From assembly GCA_025054715.1 (NCBI GenBank), contig JANWYH010000006.1:93415-157414 (forward strand): 64,000 nucleotides of DNA, given 5' to 3'. The position numbers were made by a program, and so were the translations under genes. The notes below the pieces were generated by a model, which was not told the DNA's origin, ran no database searches, and worked only from the letters and a program-made list of their open reading frames with translations. The stretch comes from Pyrinomonadaceae bacterium (GTDB taxonomy: Bacteria; Acidobacteriota; Blastocatellia; Pyrinomonadales; Pyrinomonadaceae). Shown in pieces: positions 26,526-35,585 of this stretch; position 1 is the stretch's first letter, and each line of letters begins with the position of its first letter.

Positions 26526-27353
26526 ATGATCGCAGTAGAAAGCAACACAATTTTACGAAGCTTGCTGGACATATTCCTAGTTTTTATCATTTTTTATGGG
26601 CTTCTCAAGCTGCTACAAAAAACTAGGAGTTTGCCTGTTCTAATCGGCATACTCGCTTTTGGGCTTCTCTACTGGATAGCAACGACACAAGAATTAATTA
26701 CTTTGGAGTTTGTGTTACGCAGTGCTTTACCTTACATCGGGATAGCAATAATCGTGCTTTTTCAGTCAGAAATAAGACAGGCACTCGTATATTTTGGCAA
26801 ACGCTTAAAAATTCCCGAAATACGTAAACAAAAAAGAAACATAGGCGAAACCATTTATGACGAAATCGTTTTAGCAATTATGACGCTTTCTACTTCGCGA
26901 ATCGGAGCCCTTTTAGTCTTTGAAAGGAACGTGAGCCTAGAAAATCTAGCTGAAACAGGGGTCGCACTTGAATCAAGGATTTCTTATGATCTTTTGGTCA
27001 CTATCTTCAATCCTTCAACACCGTTACATGACGGTGCTGTTATAATCCGTAACGAAAGGATAGCCGCAGCTTCTGTTTTTCTACCTCTAACTAAAAATCC
27101 AGAAATCTCAAGAGAATTAGGAACGAGGCATCGAGCAGCTATCGGAATAACTGAAGACACAGACGCCGTTGCAGTGGTGGTGTCAGAAGAAACCGGTATC
27201 ATTTCTTTCGCAGAAAATGGACAAATAAGAAGGAATCTAGAAGCAACACAGCTTAGGGAATTGATTTTGCAGGCCGTAGGTTTACTTTCAAAAGAGCAAA
27301 AACAAAGAGCAATAAAAATCACTAACGATCAAACTTCTATTTCAATCGAATAG
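26526..27353 (+). CDS. cdaA: Membrane diadenylate cyclase
   Basis: A 275-residue CdaA that makes c-di-AMP from two ATP molecules. Three N-terminal transmembrane helices are followed by a DAC domain. The catalytic motifs are TPLHDGAVIIRN (DGA at about residue 169) and LGTRHRAAIG (RHR at about 200). c-di-AMP controls potassium transport, osmotic balance and wall stress. The stop codon is followed immediately by cdaR, the usual partner. glmM, which often follows in Firmicutes, is not present here. Confidence 0.94.
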   Translation: MIAVESNTILRSLLDIFLVFIIFYGLLKLLQKTRSLPVLIGILAFGLLYWIATTQELITLEFVLRSALPYIGIAIIVLFQSEIRQALVYFGKRLKIPEIRKQKRNIGETIYDEIVLAIMTLSTSRIGALLVFERNVSLENLAETGVALESRISYDLLVTIFNPSTPLHDGAVIIRNERIAAASVFLPLTKNPEISRELGTRHRAAIGITEDTDAVAVVVSEETGIISFAENGQIRRNLEATQLRELILQAVGLLSKEQKQRAIKITNDQTSISIE

Positions 27354-28238
27354 ATGACTTCAAGAAGGAATTTGCAAAGCATCATAGAAAAGCTATTTCT
27401 TCGCGATTGGGCGTTGAAATTCGTAGCCTTAACGATTACCTTAATTCTGTGGTTCAGCCTTGGTGGACTTCGTCCACCTTCTTCTAAAAGAATCTCAAAT
27501 GTTCAACTCAGTTTTAGTTACTCTTCTGAAATGGAGCTTGTCAACACTTCAGCAAAAGAAGTTGACATAATAATAACCGGCGACAAAACGAAAATAGACA
27601 AACTAAGGCGTGAAGACCTGATCGTTTCGGTTGATTTAAGTAATCTAAAACCCGGTGAAAAAACCGTCAGATTACTACCTGAAACCATCGGCATAGAACT
27701 TCCGAGCGGCGTAAAGATCGAAGAAATACAACCAAGCAAGATTTCCGTAAGGCTTGAAAGGTTATTAGAGCGCGAAGTTCCAGTAAAACCAGAACTTGAA
27801 GGTTCCCCAGCCAAAGGTTTTGAAATCTACAGCTATACGGTTTCGCCACCTAGAATTTCTGTTCGAGGTCCTGAAAGCTACGTCAAAGCTTTGGATTCTG
27901 TATCAACTGAAAAAATAGACATTGAAAACTTAAGTGAAAGCACCACTTTCAAAGGTATCGAAATTAACATCATAAACCCTAAAATCCGTCCATCGGAAAC
28001 AAGCGCCGATGTAACTCTGCAAGTAGGTGAGAAACGCCTTGAACAGACTTTTCTTATCCCATACGAAGTGCAAAACAAAAGAAAATTAGCCGCCGTAACG
28101 ATATTTGCTCCTCGCTCTGTCTTGGAGAAACTCGATCCTAAGGACATCAAAATCACTATAACGGAAAATACTCCACATGTAGAATTACCTGAGACTCTGC
28201 GAAATCGAGTAGAAATAAAAAACGTAAGGCTCAAGTAG
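27354..28238 (+). CDS. cdaR: YbbR-domain regulator of diadenylate cyclase
   Basis: A 294-residue membrane-anchored protein. One N-terminal helix (WALKFVALTITLILWFSLG) is followed by extracytoplasmic YbbR repeats of about 80 residues. YbbR/CdaR binds CdaA and modulates c-di-AMP synthesis. Its ATG follows the cdaA stop with no gap, and the pairing itself is strong support. The repeats contain the typical VSVDLSNLKPGEKTVRL and PPRISVRGPESYVKALDSV. Confidence 0.9.
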   Translation: MTSRRNLQSIIEKLFLRDWALKFVALTITLILWFSLGGLRPPSSKRISNVQLSFSYSSEMELVNTSAKEVDIIITGDKTKIDKLRREDLIVSVDLSNLKPGEKTVRLLPETIGIELPSGVKIEEIQPSKISVRLERLLEREVPVKPELEGSPAKGFEIYSYTVSPPRISVRGPESYVKALDSVSTEKIDIENLSESTTFKGIEINIINPKIRPSETSADVTLQVGEKRLEQTFLIPYEVQNKRKLAAVTIFAPRSVLEKLDPKDIKITITENTPHVELPETLRNRVEIKNVRLK

Positions 28239-28272
28239 AATGATAAATAGTAGTTTTGTATGATTTTCTTTT

Positions 28273-28908
28273 ATGTATCCGAAGGGGAATCTATTTATCC
28301 CAGCGCCCCACGGTCGCCTCGAGGCTATTTTGAAAGAGCCAAAACAAGAAACAAAAGGCGCAGCTCTTATAGCTCATCCTCATCCTTTAGGTGGGGGCAC
28401 AATGCACAACAAGGTTGTCTTTCGCACCGCAAGCGCCTTTTTAGAAGCAGGCTTTGCGGCTCTACGCTTTAATTTCCGCGGTGTCGGACTCTCTACGGGC
28501 ATGCACGATCACGGACAGGGTGAAAAGGAAGATGTTTCGACGGCTCTTAGTTACTTGGCTAAAAGATACCCGAACAAAAACATAATTTTTGCCGGATTTT
28601 CTTTCGGATCGCGGTTTGGCTTGGAAGCAGTTTACGAAGATTCAAAAATAAAGGCACTCATCAGCATAGGCACACCAGTTGATAAATACGATTATTCATT
28701 TCTACTAAACTGCAACAAACCTATCCTCTTTATTCATGGAGATAAAGACGAATTTGGCTCTTTAGAAAATTTACAAAAACTATACCTGAGTTTGCCTTGC
28801 CCCAAGAAACTCGTTGTATTTGAAAACTGCGGTCACTTTTTTGATAACCATCTTGATAAACTCAAAGAGACTATAAAGGATTGGCTAAACAATGAGCTAA
28901 CAACCTAA
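28273..28908 (+). CDS. Alpha/beta hydrolase
   Basis: A 211-residue alpha/beta hydrolase of the short cytoplasmic type. The oxyanion region is [18 protein letters not shown], the nucleophile elbow is [11 protein letters not shown], an acidic residue is in [12 protein letters not shown] and the histidine in [10 protein letters not shown]. Such proteins are usually esterases or acylpeptide-type hydrolases with no known substrate. It ends the cdaA-cdaR run and is followed 5 bases later by a thioesterase, so acyl-ester or acyl-CoA turnover is possible. Confidence 0.8.
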   Translation: MYPKGNLFIPAPHGRLEAILKEPKQETKGAALIAHPHPLGGGTMHNKVVFRTASAFLEAGFAALRFNFRGVGLSTGMHDHGQGEKEDVSTALSYLAKRYPNKNIIFAGFSFGSRFGLEAVYEDSKIKALISIGTPVDKYDYSFLLNCNKPILFIHGDKDEFGSLENLQKLYLSLPCPKKLVVFENCGHFFDNHLDKLKETIKDWLNNELTT

Positions 28909-28913
28909 AGCTT

Positions 28914-29309
28914 ATGAATCAAGATAGGCTAAGAAATGCAGCAATTCGCGTAACAATGATGCCCCGTGATACAAACGCCTACGGAACTATATTCGGCGGC
29001 GTCATCTTAAGTTATATAGACATAGCAGGCGGTATAGAGGCTTCGCGACACACTGGACATGAAAGATTTGTTACAGTTGCCATGAAAGAAGTAGTCTTTC
29101 ATGAACCTGTCTTCGTAGGCGATCTCGTTAGCTTCTACGCCCAAACCATCAAGGTCGGCAATACATCCATAACTGTCAAAGTAACGGTAGAAGCTGAAAG
29201 ATTTGGCTCACGAGGTCAAATCGTAAGAGTAACCGAAGCCGAAGTAGTTTACGTAGCAATAAACCAAAACCGTGAAAAAGTTCAAATAGGAAAGAAACTT
29301 GACAAATGA
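28914..29309 (+). CDS. Acyl-CoA thioesterase, hotdog fold (YciA/BFIT type)
   Basis: A 131-residue single hotdog-domain thioesterase. The active-site segment is [20 protein letters not shown], with the acidic residue after GG and the usual F-G-G-x-x. [16 protein letters not shown] and [12 protein letters not shown] follow the YciA pattern. It hydrolyses acyl-CoAs in the cytoplasm, with an unknown chain-length preference. The -35 box of the next gene's promoter lies inside its last codons. Confidence 0.85.
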   Translation: MNQDRLRNAAIRVTMMPRDTNAYGTIFGGVILSYIDIAGGIEASRHTGHERFVTVAMKEVVFHEPVFVGDLVSFYAQTIKVGNTSITVKVTVEAERFGSRGQIVRVTEAEVVYVAINQNREKVQIGKKLDK

Positions 29310-29327
29310 ACGTCAACTGACTAAAAT
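29299..29327 (+). promoter_or_regulatory. Promoter of the C25 peptidase gene
   Basis: TTGACA (29299-29304), 17-base spacer, TAAAAT (29322-29327). A transcript starting near 29334 would have a leader of about 68 bases. Confidence 0.65.
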
Positions 29328-29329
29328 CG

Positions 29330-29401
29330 CTATTAGCGTTGGCGACTCGTAAGCCGCACCTTCCCAGTTGACACGAATGCTAATCTAGAAGGGGAGCAAA
29401 A
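29330..29401 (+). promoter_or_regulatory. Structured 5' leader of the C25 peptidase mRNA
   Basis: ATTAGCGT near the predicted transcript start can pair with ATGCTAAT close to the ribosome site (eight pairs, one G-U). An alternative stem pairs GTCAACTG, upstream in the promoter region, with CAGTTGAC. The ribosome site AAGGGGAG follows directly. I do not recognise a known riboswitch. Confidence 0.35.
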
Positions 29402-31972
29402 ATGTTTGCTAGAAAAATATTGACTTTCCTTATCGTAGCTTTTTTAGCGACCTTCTTTGTCCTAAATAAAGAATCAACCAAGGCTCTTGACTTTATTCAA
29501 ACAAAAGCATATACGGACGGAAAAGGTGTATGGCTTGAATGGCAAACAAGCGACGAAAAGAACATAGTAGGCTTCCAAATTTATAAAACAAAAAACTTCA
29601 ATAGGAAAGAAGCAGTAACAAAGGGATTCATTTCTTCCACAAATCTCATAGCTGGAGAAAACCCTGAGTGGGGCCGCACATACAGTTATTTCGATCCAAA
29701 TGGAAGCACAAGAGATTCTTATTTAATAGAGATTCTTTACCAAGACGGTAGCATTAGACAAACTCCAAGATTTAGACCTATTGAAGTAAAAAGATTAGAA
29801 GATATAAGTGGCTATTCCTCAGAAGAATTATTAAGTAGGACTCTTGCAGAATCAAATCCGTACGTCTATAAGGAAAATCTTGAGGTTCCAGCAGATATTG
29901 GTAAATCTGAAGATTACTTCTCTTCAGCAGAAGGCAATTTTGACGTTCAAAGATGGATAGCCTCGCAACCGGGCGTGAAGATTGGAGTTAAAAAGGATGG
30001 ACTATATAGAATCTCTCGAGCAACGCTTCAAAGTGCCGGATTTGACGTGAATGCTCCAATAGAAAAATGGCAACTATACACTGACGGAATCGAACAGGCA
30101 ATAAGGATAGCTCCAAATGGAGACTATGTTGAGTTTTACGGTAGAGGCGTTAATCTTAACGAAACTGACACCAGAATCTACTACCTAGTAGTAGGAAATC
30201 AAAATGGTAAAAGGATGCAAACAAGAGTTTTGAGAAACTTAAACTCAAAAGTCCTGACCAAATCTTTTAAGCAAACCATAGTAAAAAAGGATAACCTCTT
30301 TTACCTAAACCCTATTCTCAACGGCAATCGCTCGAATTTCTTCGGCTCTCTTGTATCTACCTCAGGTGGCATAACTACGGTTAACGTGCCTTCAATTGAC
30401 TTTGCAACGCCAACGGTCAGTATAGAAATAAGCGTTCAAGGATACACATTTACAACACATCAAATAACCGTCGAATTAAACGGCAATCAAATAGGAACTA
30501 TCAATGGCTCATTTCGCGAACTGATGACAGGAAACTTTACCGTGCCAACTTCGATGCTAATCGAAGGAACCAATACTTTCAGGTTAATCTCATCGGCGTC
30601 AAATAGCAGTAGCTTTACAGATGAAATTAAAATTTCATACAACCGTCTTTATCAAGCTTTCCAAAACACTCTTCATTTTTATACGCCAAATTACCGAGTC
30701 ACAAGAGTTTCCGGATTTACCTCGCCTAATATCCTCCTTTTTGACATAGCTGAACCAAACGACCCGAAAATTATCCTCAACCCGATCGTCGAAGAATCTT
30801 CTAACTCACACAATCTGGTTCTACCAAGCGCCCGCGGAAGTATCTACTACGCAACCACAGAAAGCGCTATATTATCACCCGAATTCGTCACTTCAAATCA
30901 ACCATCAACACTATCTAACCCAACAAATCAAGGGCGAATTGTTATCATTTCGCACTCAAATTGGATGAATGTAGCTGAGCAATGGGCAGAATATCGACGA
31001 ACACAAGGTTTTATTGTCAAGGTTGTAAATGTTGAAGATGTGTTCGATGAATTTGATTTCGGCTTGCCAACGGCAGAATCCATCCGCAGATTTCTTCAAC
31101 ATGCAAAGTTAAACTGGATCGTGCCGCCAGATTACGTTTTACTACTTGGGGATGCAACCTTCGATCCAAGGAATTTCACGGGAAATGGGTATAATAATTT
31201 CATCCCAACGATGATGGTTGACACAATCTTCATGGAAACCGGTAGTGATGAAGCTTTAGCCGATTTCAATGATGATGGACTAGCAGAAATTCCCATAGGT
31301 AGAATTGCAACTAGAAGTGCATCCGTTATAAGTTCAGTTCTTACGAAAACTATCGCTTTTGAGCAAAGCTTAAATACTGCTTTTTCAAGAGGCGGGCTTT
31401 TCCCATCGGATTTACCGCAAGGTTACGATTTTGAAGAGATGAATAATCGGCTGATAGCCGAGCTCCCCCCGAGCATACCAGTAACAACGGTAAACCGAGC
31501 AGCTTCTGACGCAAGAGAACGCGTCTTAAACGGCTTTAACAATGGTCCTTACATAGTAAACTATGCTGGGCATGGAACTTTCGCTGCATGGGCAGGAAAC
31601 ATGTTCTCCCGTAGCGACGTTCCTTCTTTGACAAATACTAATAGCAATTTAATTATCGCAAACATGCTCACCTGCCTAAACGGCTATTACATCGAAGCAG
31701 CTCAAGAAGGATTATCTGAAACACTCGTAAATAAGATGCAAGGCGGAGCAGTAGCTTCATGGGCATCAAGCGGACTTACAACACCTGACATCCAAGAAAT
31801 AATGGCAAAAAGGTTTTATCAAAATTTGAGAAGTAGTCCTTTTGAAAGAATTGGTGATCTTATAAAAGACGCTAAAACCGTTATTCCTAGCGGTCGAGAC
31901 GTCAGACTTTCTTGGACCTTACTAGGCGATCCCGTCCTTAAAATCAGAAATGCTGTCTCGCTGAAGGACTAA
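29402..31972 (+). CDS. Secreted gingipain-like peptidase (C25 family)
   Basis: An 856-residue secreted protein. The N-terminus is a signal peptide (KILTFLIVAFLATFFVL). The C-terminal half is a gingipain-fold caspase-like domain: VIISHSNWMNVAEQWAEYR, the propeptidase-type DYVLLLGDATFDPRNF, the catalytic histidine in YAGHGTFAAW (about residue 724) and the catalytic cysteine in NMLTCLNGYY (about residue 758). The N-terminal half is beta-rich and probably a pro-region or Ig-like modules. The protein ends at LLGDPVLKIRN with no type IX sorting domain, unlike Porphyromonas gingipains. It probably acts outside the cytoplasm on proteins. Its stop codon overlaps that of the convergent CBS-domain gene. 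Confidence 0.85.
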   Translation: MFARKILTFLIVAFLATFFVLNKESTKALDFIQTKAYTDGKGVWLEWQTSDEKNIVGFQIYKTKNFNRKEAVTKGFISSTNLIAGENPEWGRTYSYFDPNGSTRDSYLIEILYQDGSIRQTPRFRPIEVKRLEDISGYSSEELLSRTLAESNPYVYKENLEVPADIGKSEDYFSSAEGNFDVQRWIASQPGVKIGVKKDGLYRISRATLQSAGFDVNAPIEKWQLYTDGIEQAIRIAPNGDYVEFYGRGVNLNETDTRIYYLVVGNQNGKRMQTRVLRNLNSKVLTKSFKQTIVKKDNLFYLNPILNGNRSNFFGSLVSTSGGITTVNVPSIDFATPTVSIEISVQGYTFTTHQITVELNGNQIGTINGSFRELMTGNFTVPTSMLIEGTNTFRLISSASNSSSFTDEIKISYNRLYQAFQNTLHFYTPNYRVTRVSGFTSPNILLFDIAEPNDPKIILNPIVEESSNSHNLVLPSARGSIYYATTESAILSPEFVTSNQPSTLSNPTNQGRIVIISHSNWMNVAEQWAEYRRTQGFIVKVVNVEDVFDEFDFGLPTAESIRRFLQHAKLNWIVPPDYVLLLGDATFDPRNFTGNGYNNFIPTMMVDTIFMETGSDEALADFNDDGLAEIPIGRIATRSASVISSVLTKTIAFEQSLNTAFSRGGLFPSDLPQGYDFEEMNNRLIAELPPSIPVTTVNRAASDARERVLNGFNNGPYIVNYAGHGTFAAWAGNMFSRSDVPSLTNTNSNLIIANMLTCLNGYYIEAAQEGLSETLVNKMQGGAVASWASSGLTTPDIQEIMAKRFYQNLRSSPFERIGDLIKDAKTVIPSGRDVRLSWTLLGDPVLKIRNAVSLKD

Positions 31973-33243
31973 TTATTTTCTTCACCCGTTCGGCGAATCC
32001 TAAGAAGATGAATTTTCTTTTCATCTGAGCGGAGTATTTCCACGTCTAAGCCTTGAATAATGAACCTCTCTCTCGGTTTTGGAACATAACCTAGCTGATT
32101 TACAACAAGTCCCGCAACAGTAGTAGCTTCTTCGTTATCGAGACTTACATCTAGCAATCTTTCTAATTTGCTAATCTCTGTCGAGCCTAGCACATCGTAG
32201 TAACCACCTTCTCCCTCAACTATTTCGATAATTTCCTCTTGCTCAATGTCTTCATCCTCTATTTCCCCGACTATTTCTTCTAAAATATCCTCAACCGTTA
32301 CAAGCCCTGCTACTCCACCGTATTCGTCAATCACTATAGCTAGCTGAATATGATTTGATTGCATGTCTTTAAGCAACTCAGACACTTTCTTTGTCTCAGG
32401 CACAAAAAAAGCAGCACGTAAAAAGTTTTCAACGCTGTCGTTTTCTCTTCCTTCCGACCATGCAGTTAAAAGGTCTCGAACATAAATAACGCCTTCAACG
32501 TTATCAATAGTTTCTCGATAAACTGGAATTCTCGAGTATTTTTCTTCTATAATCAAGTCTCTAGCATCGCGAACAGTAGAATCTATCGAAAGAGCGCAAA
32601 TCTCCGTCCGCGGCGTCATGATCTCTAAAACACGAGTTTCTAGAAAACCTATCATCGCTTCTATCATCTTGCGCTCTTCTTCCTCAATAATTCCTTCGGC
32701 TTTTCCAACCTCAATCAGAGCCTGAATATCTTCTTCATCTTCTTCCTTTTGCTCATCTACGTTCTTGGACACTTTACGTCTAACTAGGAATTTCTCGAAA
32801 GGGTCTGCAATAAAAGACATAAAGCCATAAAGCGGACGAACAAAGGGTAAAAGAAATAGCAGCCTTTTTTCAGGACTATACCACGCAATAAACCTCGGTA
32901 AAATCTGCCGAAAAATACCAGAAAACACAAGTGCAATCGCCAAAGAAATAAAAAACATCTCATAAGCAGTTCTATAAACTCTGCTCTTATAAACAATAAG
33001 GGCAACTAAAGTAGCAAAAATTATCAGCAAAATCTGGATCGAAGCCGAAAGAGCAAAACGAAACCTCAGGCGATTCTCCAAAATCTTTCGTATTGAACTT
33101 CTAGACAAACTGGTATCCTCTTCAAGCTCAGCCAGCAATTTACGAAGCGACACGTCAGAAAGTTGCATAAAAGACATGTCTACAGTGGCAAGAAAGACAA
33201 GAAGAAAAAGAATCAACGCGGCAATTATAATCTCAAGCTGCAT
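31969..33243 (-). CDS. CNNM/CorC-like membrane protein with CBS pair
   Basis: A 424-residue HlyC/CorC (TlyC) family protein. Three N-terminal hydrophobic segments form a DUF21/CNNM-type membrane domain, followed by a CBS-domain pair (IMTPRTEICALSIDSTVRDA, YSRIPVYRETIDNVEGVIYV, IAIVIDEYGGVAGLVTVED-like residues) and a C-terminal CorC_HlyC FAD-like domain. The family is implicated in magnesium or cobalt efflux; the old haemolysin name is not supported by mechanism. It converges on the C25 peptidase gene with stop codons that overlap. Confidence 0.88.
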   Translation of the reverse strand: MQLEIIIAALILFLLVFLATVDMSFMQLSDVSLRKLLAELEEDTSLSRSSIRKILENRLRFRFALSASIQILLIIFATLVALIVYKSRVYRTAYEMFFISLAIALVFSGIFRQILPRFIAWYSPEKRLLFLLPFVRPLYGFMSFIADPFEKFLVRRKVSKNVDEQKEEDEEDIQALIEVGKAEGIIEEEERKMIEAMIGFLETRVLEIMTPRTEICALSIDSTVRDARDLIIEEKYSRIPVYRETIDNVEGVIYVRDLLTAWSEGRENDSVENFLRAAFFVPETKKVSELLKDMQSNHIQLAIVIDEYGGVAGLVTVEDILEEIVGEIEDEDIEQEEIIEIVEGEGGYYDVLGSTEISKLERLLDVSLDNEEATTVAGLVVNQLGYVPKPRERFIIQGLDVEILRSDEKKIHLLRIRRTGEENN

Positions 33244-33326
33244 CGCTTAAACTTTGTTCTGTAAATCTACTAAAGAAACTCTTCTTGCAATTTTCTCAAG
33301 GAAATTTTAGCCTTGTCTTTTGAATT

Positions 33327-34457
33327 ATGAAAATCGAAATGGTTGATCTCAAAACTCAATACAAAAAAATCAAAGACGAAATAGATCGTGCCGTTCTTGA
33401 TTGTATAGCTTCAGCAGCTTTTATCAACGGACCTCAAGTAGAAACGTTTGCAGAAAACTTGCGTGAATATCTCAAAGTAAAACATGTCATTCCTTGCGCA
33501 AACGGCACTGATGCACTGCAGATAGCACTGATGGCGCTAGACTTAGAACCAGGAGATGAAATCATCGTTCCAGCATTTACCTTCATAGCGACTGCAGAAG
33601 TAGTAGCTTTACTCAGACTAAAGCCCGTAATGGTCGATGTTGATCCGCAAACATTCAATATAACTGCAGAGACCGTCCAATCAGCAATCACAGCTAAAAC
33701 AAGGGCAATCATCCCAGTTCATCTATTCGGACAATGTTGCGACATGGAGCCAATCATGCAAATAGCTGAAAAACATGGTCTTTACGTCATAGAAGATAAC
33801 GCACAATCTATCGGCGCCGAATATATATATTCGGACGGCAGACGACAAAAAGCAGGAACAATCGGACACATTGGCACAACTTCTTTCTTTCCTTCAAAAA
33901 ACCTAGGTTGTTACGGCGATGGCGGCGCTATTTTTACCAATGACGATAAACTTGCAGAAAAAATGCGAATGATAGCCAATCACGGTCAATCACGCCGCTA
34001 TTATCACGACTACATAGGAGTTAATTCCCGTCTTGATTCAATCCAAGCCGCAATTTTGAATGTAAAATTAAAATACCTCGACCAGTACTGTAAAGCCCGC
34101 TGCAGTGCTGCTGATTTATACGACGAAGCCCTTGCAGACATCGAACATATAAAAACGCCTTTTCGTGCTGCATTCTCGACGCACGTTTTCCATCAATACA
34201 CACTGCAAGTTAAAAACGGAAGACGCGACGAGCTTTTTGACTATCTCCAATCAGAAGGCATAGCTGTAATGAAATACTATCCGCTTCCGCTTAACCGCCA
34301 AAAAGCCTTTCAAAAGTTTGTTCCAGAGGGACTTAAATTACCAGTAACTGAAATGCTTTGCCAATCCGTTATCTCATTGCCCATGCATACAGAACTTACG
34401 AAGGAAAAAATAGAGTTTATAACGGAAAAAGTCCGCGCATTTTTCCTAAAAAGCTAA
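33327..34457 (+). CDS. DegT/DnrJ/EryC1 aminotransferase
   Basis: A 376-residue PLP aminotransferase of the sugar-modifying DegT family. The PLP lysine is in TTSFFPSKNLGCYGDGG, with ANGTDALQIAL, VPAFTFIATAE and VIEDNAQSIGAEY as the other cofactor contacts. Such enzymes aminate keto-sugar nucleotides (for example for surface polysaccharides). No sugar nucleotide genes are adjacent, so the substrate cannot be named. Upstream is the divergent CBS-domain gene. Confidence 0.9.
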   Translation: MKIEMVDLKTQYKKIKDEIDRAVLDCIASAAFINGPQVETFAENLREYLKVKHVIPCANGTDALQIALMALDLEPGDEIIVPAFTFIATAEVVALLRLKPVMVDVDPQTFNITAETVQSAITAKTRAIIPVHLFGQCCDMEPIMQIAEKHGLYVIEDNAQSIGAEYIYSDGRRQKAGTIGHIGTTSFFPSKNLGCYGDGGAIFTNDDKLAEKMRMIANHGQSRRYYHDYIGVNSRLDSIQAAILNVKLKYLDQYCKARCSAADLYDEALADIEHIKTPFRAAFSTHVFHQYTLQVKNGRRDELFDYLQSEGIAVMKYYPLPLNRQKAFQKFVPEGLKLPVTEMLCQSVISLPMHTELTKEKIEFITEKVRAFFLKS

Positions 34458-34476
34458 AGGTAGTTCCTAACGCGTA

Positions 34477-35379
34477 TTAACACCTTTCCGCCGTTTGAGA
34501 AAAAAGCAACTCAGTGTAAAAATCTTCAGGTACATCGGTTTGAAAAACCATCACTTGCCTAGTTCTCGGATGTGGAAAAGCTACCTTGCAGGAATGAAGA
34601 CACAAACGATGAAATTTTCTACCGCCGTATTTTTCATCGCCTATTATTGGATGACCTATGTAGCTTAGGTGAACTCTCAACTGATTAGTCCTTCCTGTAA
34701 CCGGTTCAAGCTCCAAAAGTGTTGCATCATAAAGTCTTTTAACAACCCAAAAGTTTGTAACCGACGGCTTACCATCTTTTCTAACACCCCAAAAATGATT
34801 CTCTCCAAGTTTTCCTATCGGCGCATCTATTTTTCCTTCTTTTTCAGACAATAAACCATCAACCAAAGCAAAATATCTCTTTTCAACCCGCTTTTTCTGA
34901 AAATCACCCGCCAAGGTTCTTAAAGCTTCAGGATTTTTTGCTATAACCATTAAACCAGAGGTTTCTTTGTCCAACCGATGCACTAAACCAGCTCTTAATA
35001 ACCTGCTTCCTCGAGAAGCAAAATAATAAGCTAATCCGTTAAGCAAAGTCCCACTTCTTATCTGTTTTGTCGGATGCACAATCATTCCTGCAGGCTTGTT
35101 TATTACCAATAAATCTTCATCCTCAAATAAAATATCTAAATCCATGGGCTCGGGCTGAAAATCATTCTCCTCGTCAACTTCAATCTCTATCTCTACAAAA
35201 TCATTCTTGCTGAGTATGTAACCACGATTTACTACCTCACCATTTACTTCACACTTTCCATCTCGAATCCTACGCCTCAAATAAATTCGGCTTATCAGAG
35301 GGAATTTAGCATAAATGAACTCATCTAGCCGCCTTCGGTGAAAGTCTTCGTCAACTACAAAACGAAAAATTTGCTTCAT
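34477..35379 (-). CDS. rluD: 23S rRNA pseudouridine synthase, RluD type
   Basis: A 300-residue RluA/RluD-family pseudouridine synthase that modifies uridines in 23S rRNA. An S4 RNA-binding domain occupies residues 10-75 (RRRLDEFIYAKFPLISR, LSKNDFVEIEIE). The catalytic aspartate is in GLVHRLDKETSGLMV, followed by RYFALVDG and GRTNQLRVHLSYIGHPIIGD. RluD versus a close relative cannot be decided from sequence alone. It is transcribed from the 321-base gap shared with the sigma-54 activator. Confidence 0.9.
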   Translation of the reverse strand: MKQIFRFVVDEDFHRRRLDEFIYAKFPLISRIYLRRRIRDGKCEVNGEVVNRGYILSKNDFVEIEIEVDEENDFQPEPMDLDILFEDEDLLVINKPAGMIVHPTKQIRSGTLLNGLAYYFASRGSRLLRAGLVHRLDKETSGLMVIAKNPEALRTLAGDFQKKRVEKRYFALVDGLLSEKEGKIDAPIGKLGENHFWGVRKDGKPSVTNFWVVKRLYDATLLELEPVTGRTNQLRVHLSYIGHPIIGDEKYGGRKFHRLCLHSCKVAFPHPRTRQVMVFQTDVPEDFYTELLFSQTAERC

Positions 35380-35436
35380 CTATTAAATTTTATCGAAAGC
35401 AGCCTCTTTTCAGAAGACATTTCTCCAACTAAAAAA

Positions 35437-35492
35437 GGTTTCGGCTTCCTTCCTTCAACTCCTTAAAACCTTTGCGCTTTTTAGCCGAAACC
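35437..35492. repeat. 10-bp inverted repeat with alternative pairing
   Basis: GGTTTCGGCT (35437-35446) and AGCCGAAACC (35483-35492) are perfect complements. The internal AAACCTTT can pair with AAAGGTTT of the left arm instead, so two exclusive stems are possible. Confidence 0.45.
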
Positions 35493-35565
35493 TCTTAGAC
35501 TTTTGAGATAGCAATTCCAATGCCAATCTTGAACTTACGTAGGACAAGCATTTTTAGAATTAAGT

Positions 35566-35585
35566 AAGCTACAATTTTGTAGCTT
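35566..35585. promoter_or_regulatory. 20-bp operator-like palindrome
   Basis: Arms AAGCTACAA and TTGTAGCTT are perfect around a 2-base centre. A second, imperfect copy (GCTACATTTTTGTAAG, 35681-35696) lies 113 bases downstream, directly before the GTG start of the sigma-54 activator. The pair may be binding sites for autoregulation. Confidence 0.5.

Noticed and set aside
29330..29401. A c-di-GMP, ZTP, TPP or fluoride riboswitch before the C25 peptidase
   Set aside because: None of the conserved core motifs of those classes was found; only simple stems are visible.
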